Source: Allium sativum
Taxonomy: Eukaryota > Streptophyta > Magnoliopsida > Asparagales > Amaryllidaceae
NCBI GenBank assembly: GCA_030737875.1
Contig: CM060911.1
Coordinates: forward strand, 51,167,001 to 51,231,000
Direction: 5' to 3'
Length of the DNA: 64,000 nucleotides
The notes below the pieces were generated by a model. It saw only the letters and a list, made by a program, of their open reading frames with translations, made no database searches and was not told where the DNA came from. The position numbers and the translations under genes are program-made. The stretch's first letter is position 1; each line of letters opens with the position of its first letter. Below are positions 11,880 through 22,118 of this stretch, in pieces.

Positions 11880-11888
11880 TATTTATAG
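11880..11888 (-). promoter_or_regulatory. TATA box of the 3' LTR
   Basis: CTATAAATA on the minus strand, conserved at the equivalent place in the 5' LTR. A GC-richer segment and a GTGAGT donor (first base at 11714) follow in sense. Confidence 0.55.
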
Positions 11889-12306
11889 TCTAAAGCCAAC
11901 GAACCAGGTCAAGAAAGGAGTCCACACTCAGCCAGAATAATCAGCCCAGATCTGTCGTAGGTGGTCGACCCTCCCTTATGGGGTTGACCCATGGGTCGAC
12001 ACCCCCTTGAGGGGTCGACACCCCAGGCCGTGAGATTTCCGGCTCACTTTTTTTTTATTTTTGAACTGATTTTTGAATTCTGGATTTAATTATATATATA
12101 TATATATATTCTTCTTATGCGTATACAAACTTCAAACCTTAATAACTTCTTCATACATTGCCTATTATACGCAAACCAGGTGTCTAATTTAACCAGAATT
12201 CCAAGACGAATGCAATGGCGCAGTCTGTTTCACTTAATTCCGAATATTAAATTAATTATTCTTTAATTTATCGTCTTTTAGTGTTGTTAAAATATGGGGT
12301 GTTACA

Positions 12307-12318
12307 TTCTCCCCTACT
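12307..12318 (-). other. Polypurine tract next to the 3' LTR
   Basis: Minus-strand GAGTAGGGGAGAA abuts the TGTAAC start of the 3' LTR. This is the expected position and composition of the plus-strand priming site of an LTR retrotransposon. Confidence 0.75.
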
Positions 12319-12908
12319 CAAAGGATTTCATCCCCGAAATCTCCAAGTTAAGAAGAATGTATATCCTAACATCCACATCCATCTACTCATCCACCAATCA
12401 CAGGCATCTATTGTCCTTAAAAGAAATGCTTATATGAATACATGCAAAGGTGTGTGTGTGTGTATGTCCCAATACTAATGCGAAGATCAGGCGGTCTACT
12501 GATTTAGTCGACCTCTTTAATGCAATGTATGTTAGTGCCATGAATCTAACATGTATGCAAATAATCCTATTATGACTTGTAAATTCTATGTGTGTGAACA
12601 ATCATCCATCAAAATGTAACATCCATATAATGATACATCCATTTCCATCAATAAAAAGAAAAAAAATGCACACACATCCATATGCAGTATGAGAGTGATT
12701 GAGTCGATCTAGTGCCTAATGTGTGTGTATATATGCATCCACAAGCAACCACTAGCAAACACTTGCATCCACTTGTATCCATCAAACATAACATGTTTTC
12801 AAACACATGTTTACATCCATGAGATTCCTACCTAAAGGTTGAAGATTCAATCGATAGGATATACTCATATGATAGAAACAAGTATAAATGAAAGCTTTGG
12901 AAAGGAAG
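12319..12908. other. Non-coding interval between the chromodomain and the 3' LTR
   Basis: About 590 bases of A/T-rich sequence with short CA/TG runs (GTGTGTGTGTGTG near 12450 and repeated CATCCA words). No recognisable coding segment; this is the 3' untranslated region of the Gypsy element. Confidence 0.6.
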
Positions 12909-13145
12909 TTAAGAACATACCCTCGAAAAGAAAAGGGCACGAAGCACGAATCTTTTCTTCGGTCTCCCAAGTTGCATCTTCCAGTTTATCCCCCACTGAA
13001 CCTTCATTAACTTGACTTCTCGGTTGCATAGCTTCTTAACTTCTGATCCAAGAATATGGGTAGGAACTCGCCTAACTGTCGCCTCCCGTTCCACCTCTAC
13101 TTCTTCCAATATACTTGACTCAGCTACTTTTGTAGTATCATGCAA
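12909..13145 (-). pseudogene. Chromodomain end of the Gypsy polyprotein, frameshifted
   Basis: The minus-strand frame has a chromodomain-like run with RRVPTHILGSEVKKL and LMKVQWG. This corresponds to the first strands of the domain, ending at the conserved V-x-W position. Right after the WG (about 13000) homology continues in another frame, which carries EDATWETEE, the conserved ATWE of chromodomains. A one-base shift in a G run near 13000 therefore breaks the domain. Chromodomains of chromoviruses steer integration toward particular chromatin; this copy could not be made intact. Confidence 0.75.
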
Positions 13146-13236
13146 GCACTTCCGTAAATCAGAAACGTGGAAAACATCATGAACACCGGACAGTCTCCCT
13201 GGTAGCTTTTACTCTATAGGCCATTTGGCTAATCCT

Positions 13237-14193
13237 TTATGTTATGGGAAATGGTCCTACGAATCTTGGTGCCAATTTCCCTATAGATCCAAAGCGAACC
13301 ACATTCCTCAAAGGTGACAGCTTAATGAAAACCATGTCCCCCACCTCAAATTCAATGTCAGTCCTTCTCTTGTATGTGTAGGAATTCTGCATATCCTGTG
13401 CTGTCTTCATTCCCCATCTAATAAGGTCAATCTTATCGAACATTTCTCTAACTATATCTGGTCCAAGTAGAAGTCTTTCTGTAGACTCCTACCAACAAGT
13501 TGGTGATCTACATGGTTGTCCATACAATGCTTCGAAGGGTGCCATGCCAATACTAGCTTGATAAATGTTGTTGTAGGTGAACTCCACTAAAGGAAGATGC
13601 TCTTCCCAAGTCCCTCCGAAGTCTAGGATACACAGTAAAAGATCCTCAAGAACTCTATTCACCCTTTCTGTTTGTCCATCGGTCTGAGGGTGATAAGCGG
13701 TGCTTAAACACAATTGTGTACCTAATGCTTCTTGCAAGCTCTTCCAAAATTCACTGGTGAAAATGGGGTCACAATCACTTATGATGTTGGAAGTTACTCC
13801 ATGAAGACGGACTATCTCATGAACGTAAACTGCTGCCAACCATGCTGTCGTCCTCTTACTCTTAACTAGAATGAAATGAGCGCTCTTAATAAGTATGTCT
13901 ACTACAGCCCAAATACTGGTATTGCTTTTCTTTGATATAGGCAAACCATCTATGAAATCCATAGAGACCGTTTCCCACTTCCACGACGGGACCTCCATAG
14001 GATGAAGTAAACCACCGGGCTTCTTTTGCTCCGCTTTAACTTGCAGGGAAATCAAACATTGAGAAACAAACTCCGCCACATCTTTCTTTATCCCAGCCCA
14101 AAAGAAAACCCTCTTTATATCCTTATACATCTTATCACTAGCTGGATGAATATTCATTTTAGAATGATAGGCTTCCTCTAGGACTATCTTCAA
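13237..14193 (-). pseudogene. Integrase region of the Gypsy polyprotein
   Basis: The frame 14193-13489 has an N-terminal zinc-binding region (HSKMNIHP and later SQCLISLQVK, where a second cysteine appears lost) and the catalytic core: D in SMDFIDGLP, D in ISDCDPIF, and E in the QTERVNRVLEDL segment after HPQTDGQ, the usual D,D35E layout. The frame ends at about 13489. A second frame, 13443-13237, carries the C-terminal segment with FEVGDMVFIK and RFVGPFPI, matching the GPY/F motif. Integrase inserts the element cDNA into the chromosome. The frame break and the altered zinc-finger residue make this copy defective. Confidence 0.88.
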
Positions 14194-14331
14194 AAGACTC
14201 CCAGTTTGGGGAACACAAATCCTCCCATCTCATCGCAACCACCCTTTATTGTCTATGGAATATCTACTGAGGTGACAAGAAGTCTCCCCTTTACAGAGCC
14301 TATCTAAGATGTCTAAAATCTATTGATCCTT

Positions 14332-15131
14332 TCACTGTGAAGCTCCTATCTGATCCATAAGAGTAGGTCGCACTTCCAGTGATGCAAATAAGCCTGACAA
14401 AAACTCGGTGGAGGGTCTAAAGTCAAAAGCCGATATAAACTCCAAGCTTTTCCTTTCCACAAACAGAGGACTTAAGGCCATCCTCTGCCTACTCAGTACG
14501 TTTGCCACCACATTACCCTGGCCAGGGGTATAAGCAATCTCAAAGTCATAAGATGCTAGGAACTCCATCCACCTTTGTTGCCTTAAATTAAGATCCTTCT
14601 ACGAGAACAAGTACTTGAGAGATTTATGACCGGTGTACAACTCGAACTTCTCTCCAAGCAAATAATGACGCCACCTCTTAAGCGCAAATACTATGGCAGC
14701 TAGCTCTAAGTCATGGGTAGGGTAACTCTTCTCATGAACCCTTAGCTATCTACCCCCATAACATACTACCCTTTCCTCTTGCATCAGAATCACACCAAGC
14801 CCTGTACCACATGCATCAGTGTAAATTGTGAACACTTTATTTCCATCGAGCAAGGTCAAGATTGGGTTGTTGTAAGAGCCCTCTTCAATCGCTAGAAACC
14901 AACATCACAATCTATATCCCATGAAAACGTCAGATTCTTCTTTGTCAGCCTGATGAGCGGGGTTGATATCTTTGCGAAGTCCTTAATGAACTTCCTATGA
15001 TAGCCTGCCAATCCAAGAAAGCTTCTCATTTCCATTGCATTCTTAGGAATTTTCCAATCTTGAACTGCAAATACCTTTGCGGGATTTACTGCTATCCCAT
15101 CTTTAGAGACCACATGCCCTAGAAATCTCAC
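14332..15131 (-). pseudogene. RT C-terminus and RNase H of the Gypsy polyprotein, several breaks
   Basis: Frame 15131-14892 carries [11 protein letters not shown] and [15 protein letters not shown], the connection region that follows the polymerase domain in Gypsy reverse transcriptases. A stop and frame change near 14892 follow. The RNase H signature (VFTIYTDACGTGLGV, about 14790-14835) lies in a different frame. Frame 14568-14332 resumes with SYDFEIAYTPGQGNVVANVLSR, close to the usual DxxxADxLSR but with N in place of the expected aspartate before VLSR. RNase H degrades the RNA strand during reverse transcription. Loss of frame at several points makes this a pseudogene. Confidence 0.85.
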
Positions 15132-15168
15132 ATCTTTTCTCCAAAAATGGCATTTGGAGAATTTTACC

Positions 15169-16251
15169 TTAAGCTGATGCGCACAGAGTTTTCAAAACCT
15201 CTCTCAAATGTTGGGCATGCTCTTCCTCGCTCTTTGAGAAGATCATGATATCATCAACAAAGACCACGACAAATTTATTTAGAAACTCCCGAAAAACCCT
15301 ACTCATTAGATCAACAAAGTAGGCGGGTGCGTTCGTCAACCCAAAAGGCATAACGAGCCATTCAAAGAAACCATCTGGAGTCCTAAAAGCAGTCTTTTCT
15401 ATACTGTCCTCAGCCACCCTCAACTGATGAAACCCCATAGCCAAATCTAACTGAGATAAAACTGATGCCCCAACGAGCTGGTCAAACAGATCATCTATCC
15501 TTGGGAGTGGGTGCCTATTCTTCTTTATGAGTTTGTTCAACTCTCGATAATCCACACATAAGCGAAGCGAACCATCCGCTTTAGTTGTGAATACCACCGG
15601 AGTACCCCATTCAGATATGCTTTGCCTAACAAACCCTTTCTCAAGTAGCTCCCCTACTTGCTTACTAAGCTCCCTCCTTTCTCTTGGAGCCATATGGCAC
15701 ACATGTAATGCAACTGGATTTGCATTGTCTACCAAGTATATACGAAAGTCAATCTCGTTCCTCGGAGGTAAGCCCCGAACCTCCTCAAAAACATCAGAAT
15801 ACTCACGGACTACTAGTATTGATTGTAGATCATCGATAGGTGCATCCAGAGACTTTAGGAAACTAAGCATGACAGACCCCTTAGGGTCACAAGAAATCTC
15901 GGGGGTCCTCCTATGGAAAGTCAAAAGTCTAACGACCCTCCTCTCACAATCTAGAATGGCACCATACCTGGCTAGCCAATCCATCCTTAGAATCAAACCA
16001 TAGCCCATAAAACCGAGCACATATGTGTCGCACTCAAACTCGACGCCTAACACATATATTCCCAAACCCCGACAAATCATGGACAAATGAGCCGAACCAC
16101 CAATGGGGTTTGAGACAAAAATGAGATCCACTACCATACTAGTATTAAGGTGCAGAGACTCAACTACAGAATCAGATATAAGTGAATGTGAAGCACCAGA
16201 ATCAAAAAGAGTTATAATAGGGTGATTGGAAAGAGAAATCAAACCTTCCAC
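15169..16251 (-). pseudogene. Protease and reverse transcriptase of the Gypsy polyprotein
   Basis: This 360-codon minus-strand frame opens directly after an in-frame stop at 16252-16254. The aspartic protease active site is [10 protein letters not shown] (codons at about 16192-16206). Reverse transcriptase follows: [28 protein letters not shown] and the catalytic VFVDDIMIF (about 15241-15270), with F in place of the first residue of the usual YxDD or FIDD box. A one-base shift near 15183 ends the frame early; the continuation lies in the next frame toward 15131. The protease cuts the polyprotein and the reverse transcriptase copies the RNA. Plus-strand frames over this interval are shadows. 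Confidence 0.92.
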
Positions 16252-17238
16252 TTAAACATTCTTACCTCGATCTAGAGCATTTATCGCGAGAGCATGCACT
16301 TTCCCTCCAGAAGCTCCTGCCCTTTGACCTTGTCCTTGCTTCTTCGGGCACTCCTTAGAAAAGTGTCTGACCTCTCCACAACTGAAGCAAGCATTCTTCC
16401 TTCTTTTGCAGTCCTTGATCAAATGACCCTCACGTCCGTAATTATGGCACTTCCTCTTATCATTAGCCTTGTCATTCTTTCCACCTTTATTTTGTTGTTG
16501 TTGTTATTGTCCTTTTTTGGGCCATATTTTCTTGTTTTGTGTTTCCTCATCCTTAACTTCCTTCTTGTCAGCTTTATCTTCCTCATGCATCAAAGCCATA
16601 TCAATGAGCCTTTCAAAAGTTGCTCCCATTGGAATATGAGACATAGCTAACATATAAAGGGGTTCATTCAGTCCTCTAGCAAACCGCAAAGCTTTCTTAC
16701 GCGGAGTATCCACTAGCTCCAGCCCAAATCTCGCTAGTTGGTTGAATTTGTTAACATACTCTTTGACAGTCATGCCTCCTTGCTTGAGTGCCAGAAATCT
16801 TTCCATTTGCATGCTTTTCTCATCTTGAGAAAGAAATTTCATTTCAAACCTTTTCCAAAAATCATCCTAAGTCTCCACTGGACATCCTGCTTGCGTCACT
16901 TCCCACCAGAACGACGCTTCATCTTTCTGTAGCCAAGCGGCTAACTGAATCTTTCTACGATCGTCCACTTCGAAAATTCCAAACAGATCCTCCGTCTCTT
17001 TGGGCCGATTCCTTGCCTCTACGAATGTCTCGGTTCCACGGAATGGCTTTCCTCCCATTGCATAGAAAATTTTGCAAATCTTAGAAAAATTATCTACGCG
17101 CGGAGAAGGAGGAGGAACGACGGGAGCAGCTGCGGGAGGAACGTCTGCTTGACCACCAACAGGTGCCGTGGCCTCTAGATACCAACGGAACCAGCCTGGT
17201 ATTGTAACGCCCTCAGGAATATTAGGTTCACCGGACAT
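16252..17238 (-). pseudogene. Gag of the Gypsy element, with three in-frame stops
   Basis: The start codon at 17238 is chosen because the frame from it begins MSGEPNIPEG and runs through a capsid-like segment (QLAAWLQKDEASFWWE). An in-frame TAG at 16867-16869 interrupts it; the same frame continues with FLSQDEKSMQMERFLAL and FNQLARFGLEL, typical Gag capsid sequence. A TAA at 16504-16506 lies in a Gln-rich stretch, then come two zinc knuckles: the first has Y where the second cysteine should be, the second (CFSCGEVRHFSKEC) is complete CCHC. A third stop, TAA at 16252, separates Gag from the protease frame. Chromoviruses often have a single gag-pol frame, so at least the first two stops are likely damage. 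Confidence 0.88.
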
Positions 17239-17400
17239 GCTGAAAAGAAAAAGGAAAGGGATCCGAACAAGGGACCAAAAGATATTACATATCACTTTGG
17301 GGAATATGTTTTTAAAAATAGACTTTTTTTTTTGAAAATGCTTTCTTTTAAAACCTTTTTTGAAAATAATTTTCAAAATCTTTTATCTAATATGGTAACC
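17239..17400. other. Leader between the primer-binding site and gag
   Basis: Short untranslated leader, A/T-rich with T and A runs near 17310-17360. No other feature seen. Confidence 0.5.
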
Positions 17401-17418
17401 TTCGACTTTGATCCCAAG
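17401..17418 (-). other. Primer-binding site (initiator Met tRNA type, diverged)
   Basis: Just inside the 5' LTR the minus strand reads CTTGGGATCAAAGTCGAAGG. TGGGATCAAAGTC matches the initiator-Met primer site TGGTATCAGAGC at most positions. Position and polarity fit a minus-strand element. The mismatches may be mutations. Confidence 0.6.
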
Positions 17419-18610
17419 TGTGACACTCCACGTCCGTTAATGTCACTCATTAAGAGAATGCATTAAGTTTCGTGAAGCGTTATAGGTAAACCGAAATAGA
17501 AACATTACAAGAAAGATATAAAATAGCAGCGGAATTAAAAACTTTTATTAATCATAAAGCATAACTTCGTGGTTCAAAACATCATGAGTCTAAAAATACA
17601 TAAACCCAGTACATCATCTTAAACATTTATGTCTTGTACTTAAAATATCAGAGTACAGTAATAAAAGAAATATAATTCCCCAAACAAAAACATAGCCATA
17701 GTAGAAAGGATAAGAGCTCGACCAATACATCTATGCAGCTCCAAGCAAGATGAAAGCAGAATCCTGATCAAGCTTGAGTATTCCCACCCTGAGCACTGGG
17801 GGGGGGGGGGGAATGGAAGAAAAGAAGAGGAAACAAAATGGGTCAGACATAAAGTCTGGCGAGTCCAGTTACTTTTAGCATATAAATAAGTAAAAGTATC
17901 ATGACAAGCATATAAAGTGGACAAAAGAGATAACATCATAAGAGGAAGGTATGAAAAGGTAAACAGGACAAACATGATGGAGTATACTACGCTTCTCTAA
18001 TGATTTCTCTGCACCAATACTAGTGTATTATTAACAAGATGATCCCCAACAAGTATAAGATGGTAGACTTAGGTGTACTTCCAGTGAGAGATTTTCACCC
18101 CATACAATCAATAAGCAGCCGAACATACCGGAGTTACCCCTAAGGGTATTAACGGGCTTCCCAACATACAGAAATCTATATGTACCCTAATTACTACCCC
18201 AATCGATCAGCTCCCTACTACGTAGATACCCTGTGCTGGCCCCATAGTAGGGTGTATCGCTCCCTAAAGTGGCAACCCTTCGTTTTCAGTATGTGTACAA
18301 CCATATCTACTGGTGTCACGATGTTGAAACCTCCTCTGTCGAACCCATACACGCACATGACCCTGTCGGAATGTGTCGCCCACATCGTCTCCCACGTTTG
18401 GATCTCTTAAAATCAGCCCAATAAGCGTTCCCTGACTCCGACCCAGTTCGGAGTTCTCGTTTGATACCTATATATGGTTACTGACTGAAACGGGTCCCAC
18501 ATACAAGATGATACAAGCTTCCCCCTATGCATGCAACCCCACTAGGTTTTCCATACGTTATGCCATACCAGAGTAAAAGATTGCATAACCCCACTGGTTA
18601 AGTTTGTGGG

Positions 18611-18612
<2 letters not shown>

Positions 18613-18659
<47 letters not shown>
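18613..18659. repeat. TA dinucleotide microsatellite
   Basis: About 23 TA units within the 5' LTR, where the 3' LTR has only a few. This is expansion after insertion. Confidence 0.95.
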
Positions 18660-18661
<2 letters not shown>

Positions 18662-18810
18662 CCTACCACCCAAGATTTACTTAACCCACCCACTGTTCCA
18701 AACAAGTTTACTTAATCCCTACTCAAGTTATATGTTAATACTTATGAATTAAACTAGGTTAAGTATCCCAATTCATTACCATATTCATTTATGGTTATAA
18801 TGTGCTAGAC

Positions 18811-19021
18811 CTCCCACATTAAGAATATTACTTGTGGATGGTGGATATGCCGGTCGGTTCCGGGCAGACTTCTTCCACAAGTCGGACTTAACCTCGTGTC
18901 TTAGCACGTCTCGTGTTTATGCACTTAGACCCCTCACATTAGATTCAGCACTTGTGGTCGCTGGATATGCCGGTCGGTTCCGGGCAGACTTCCACTACAA
19001 GTGTAATCTAACCTCGTGTCT
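18811..19021 (-). other. Tandem pair of conserved LTR hairpins in the 5' LTR
   Basis: Copies at 18811-18901 and 18928-19021. In the second, TTAGATT and AATCTAA pair perfectly as the outer arm, and CACTTGTGG faces CTACAAGTG-type sequence with one wobble pair. The core GCCGGTCGGTTCCGGGC is identical to the other Gypsy copies. The pair lies inside the candidate LTR intron. Confidence 0.75.
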
Positions 19022-19978
19022 AAGCACGGTTACAGTTTCTAATTACTATAATTCTAGGCATTTCCATTATTAACCAATTATTCTCATGTCTTTATAGGTT
19101 TTCATGCCCCTTCCCCAAGTTATGTTCATAATGAACCATATGCCCTAAATTAAGGCCTTTAATCACAAGTTGATTTATGTCCCCAACTTCATGTTCATAT
19201 ATTTCATCCAAGTTATGCCTATAATTCCAATCACGAGTTATGCCCCAATTTTATCGTTTCCCCCTTATTCCCAAATGAATGCATTTACATATTTCAGCAG
19301 CATGCCTAGGCTCGAAGGTAGCCTGGATATATAGGATAAGAAGTGAAAGGACAGAGGGAATAGGACAGGAATGATCATACTAACAAGCTGGACATATAAT
19401 GGCAGAAATATGCATAAGCATATAGTGGCATAATGACAAGATAGGCATATAGGTACAGATCTGATAAACATGTGACCGTAGAACTGATTCTAACATAATA
19501 GGGACATCATAAACTGGCATGATGAGATCTAAACAATGAACATCCAATTAGTAACAGATCTAAATTAGCCACAAACATAATAGGAACAGGCATGAGGTGA
19601 TCTAAACAGTGAATTAGATCTATAAACAATGGCAGATCTGACATGATAAATATGTATAGGTTCAGATCTAGTTTCATAGTCATGTCAGAATAACTTGGAT
19701 AAACCGGTTATAAAAGATCTGATATGATTCACATAGTCACAGGTATAGATCCAAATTATTGTCATGTTAGTATTTACTTTTTAATTATTTAGATCTAAAA
19801 TTAACATAGACTCACAGTGTTTGGATTTAGAAAAATAGAAGAAAGGATTGCTGATGTTGAATCACAGATCTCTAAACTCTAGCTGGTTATCGAAGAAGAA
19901 AAGGTTTGATTCAATCTGGGCAGAGACAACATCTGGTCCTCCACTATTTTTAGTGTGGAGAAACAAGCGAATGGGGTC

Positions 19979-19988
19979 TTATTTATAG
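19979..19988 (-). promoter_or_regulatory. TATA box of the 5' LTR
   Basis: CTATAAATAAG on the minus strand, about 410 bases from the sense 5' end of the LTR. Matched in the 3' LTR at 11880. Confidence 0.6.
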
Positions 19989-21131
19989 CCTAAAGCCTAC
20001 GAACCAGGTCAAGAAAGGAGTCCACATTCAGCCAGATTAATCTGCCCAGATCTGTCGTAGGGGGATCGACCCCCCTTATTGGGTCGATCCATGGGTCGAC
20101 ACCCCCTTGAGGGGTCGACCCCGCAGGACGGGAGATTTCTCGCTAATTTTTTTTCGATTTTTGAACTGATTTTCAAATTCTAGATTTAATTATATATATG
20201 TTCTTCTTATGCGTATACAAACTTCAAAACTTAATAACTTCTTCATATGCTGTCCGGTTTACGCAAACCAAATGTCTATTTTGACCAAAATTCTGAGATG
20301 AATGCATTAGCGCAGTCCATTTCACTTAATTCTGAATATTAAATTAATTATTCTTTAATTTATCATCTTTTAGTGTTGTTAAAATCGGGGGTGTTACAAC
20401 ATTTATTTTCGAAATTGTTTTTTGCAGTATGCACTTATAATAAATAAAAAGAAATTTCGTGAATCAAGCATGTTTGTTTATTATAAGCTAAAACTTTATC
20501 ATCTAGCTTGCGCTTGCACTGTGTGATGAGAACCGAGCCTTATAATAGCTTCATTTTTCAAAAAGCATTGCGAATTTCATTTTATGGTACATGTGGAGGA
20601 AACTCGTTCCATGTTATACGGCGTGGTCCCTTGATTTACCTAACTTTAATATAAATTTTTTAAATAATTGTTTATAATTGTCACACCAGTCCCATGACTG
20701 AACTAGAGTTTATTGATTTCACCTAAACTCGGATGCTCATAATTTCCACATGGGCAGCCAGTAGTTTTGGTTTTGCATATTTTCCTTTCACAGATCCTGA
20801 ATTATGGCTAGAGCTGTTTTATGGATTATTTTCTAGTCTTCCGCTATGTATGTTGATGTTTTTCACTGTACTTTATATTTATGTATTTACTTTTCCGCTG
20901 CATTGTAATTTATTCATCTCTCTGAAGTTTGTTGTTCCATTATGTATCATTTGTTTCGTGCTCCGATATTTTATACTTTGATGTAATATTGTTGTAGAAG
21001 CAATGAAACGTTCCCCTGTGTTCTGTCCTGATGCACCTTGTTCTCATAACGATACACCTTTCTCCATCTTTCGGATTGGACATGTGCGGTTTATGATCGG
21101 TTCGAAGGGTGGGGAAAAGCAGGTTGTTACG

Positions 21132-21479
21132 TCTAATAATAATTTAATACTCTAGATCGATGTAGCTTGTTTCATCGAAATTCGAGAAAATTTGGAAAAT
21201 TGCTAAATTCACATCTTAATTAAAATGACTTAATATTAAACAATTTTAACCACTTAAATATAACAATAATAATTTTTTATTATCATTCTAATTCAAAATT
21301 AGGTTCCAAATTCCATTAGTGTGCAAAATATCACTGTTTAGACTATAATTTCACCATTTGAATAAATTAAATAACTCATAAGATTTGGATTCAAGTTACT
21401 TAATTTCCTAAACTAATGTTTCATATTTATAATTAGTTAGATATTTGATTACTATAATTTCGGCTTGTTATACTAAAAC
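21132..21479. other. AT-rich spacer between two LTRs
   Basis: About 350 bases with no open frame of note and no recognisable motif. Its last five bases, AAAAC, are the left copy of the target duplication of the next LTR. Confidence 0.6.
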
Positions 21480-22118
21480 TGTAACGACCGAGATTTTGGT
21501 CAGTTAATTTTAAACATTTAATATTGTTTTAAATGTTGGGTTGATAATATAAATGGATTTTTATATAGAATTTATCGATTTGTAATCAGATACGATTTAA
21601 TTTCGAATGTATCAAATTATCGTAATACGAGGAACGACAAATAATTGAATTCGAAGTTAAAACTGAATTGAAACAATTCAAATGATTAATATAAATTCTA
21701 TTTCGAATGTGAACGATAATAATTATTTATTATCGAGAAGTTGATTGTATTCAATTTAAATTATATTTTTTTCGATTTAATTTGATATGTCAAAAGAAAC
21801 AATTTTCAAATGACCTCAGTTTTTTATGAAACCAATTTTATTAGGTCTGGAACATCAAACCAGAGCATTGTGTCAATTTTCGTCACGATTGGAGCTCGTA
21901 TGTGGTCGTTAAAACATGGAACTTTAGGCGTATGTTTCGTGAGGATATTATAATAATAAATTACATCGAAATCAAATTGTATTAATTTAAAAATCAAAAC
22001 CTTTTAAAATCAAATCAAATGAAATTAAACTAGTGTGTACTTTACCCAACACAAAATTTAATACTTGTACGTATTGTTTCCCCATTCTCGTCTATTACTT
22101 ATATATTAAAACAGAATA

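Larger units (their letters stand above)
9466..12306 (-). repeat. 3' LTR of the Gypsy element (2841 bp)
   Basis: Plus-strand ends are TGTGACACCCC and GGGGTGTTACA. It aligns through its whole length with the LTR at 17419-20398. It contains the G12 tract, the CAGACATAAAGTCTGG mini-hairpin (about 9893), two copies of the long hairpin (10711-10921), a candidate intron (9843-11714, GTGAGT donor) and a TATA box (11880-11888). Compared with the 5' LTR it lacks about 95 bp near 10040 and has a short A/T tract in place of the long TA array. Confidence 0.92.
9466..20398 (-). mobile_element. Ty3/Gypsy chromovirus-like LTR retrotransposon, complete but mutated
   Basis: A full element of 10,933 bp bounded by two long LTRs and by the perfect 5-bp target duplication ACATT (9461-9465 and 20399-20403). 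On the minus strand the order is 5' LTR (20398-17419), primer-binding site, gag, protease, reverse transcriptase, RNase H, integrase, chromodomain, polypurine tract, 3' LTR. Integrase after RNase H places it in Ty3/Gypsy, and the chromodomain remnant places it with chromoviruses. Long LTRs would suit the Tekay/Del lineage, but that is inference. Stops and frameshifts in gag and pol, and many LTR-LTR differences, show it is old and cannot make its own proteins. Confidence 0.93.
17419..20398 (-). repeat. 5' LTR of the Gypsy element (2980 bp)
   Basis: Plus-strand ends are TGTGACACTCC and GGGGGTGTTACA. It is homologous over its length to 9466-12306 but differs by scattered substitutions, an extra segment of about 95 bp near 18000-18105 and a long TA array (18613-18659). 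Sense transcription would start after the TATA box at 19979. A candidate intron runs from a GTGAGT donor (first base at 19815) to a C14-AG acceptor (last base at 17796), after which the spliced leader would run into gag. Confidence 0.92.
6856..21131 (+). repeat. Decayed plus-strand LTR, split by the Gypsy element
   Basis: The presumed start is GTAACATCCC (6856) and the presumed end GGTTGTTACG (21131). Removing 9466-20398 plus one 5-bp duplication leaves about 3.3 kb. Its last kilobase resembles the end of the LTR at 40123-45481: both have ATGACTGANC, AGAGTTTATT and then CCCAAACT-like words in the same order, and 8500-8770 resembles 44270-44400. No clean target duplication is visible around the presumed ends, so the boundaries are uncertain. 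The open frames inside (for example 8525-8779) show no recognisable domain. Confidence 0.45.

Noticed and set aside
15587..16003. Plus-strand open frame of 138 codons
   Set aside because: It is the shadow of the protease and reverse transcriptase frame on the minus strand, which has clear catalytic motifs.
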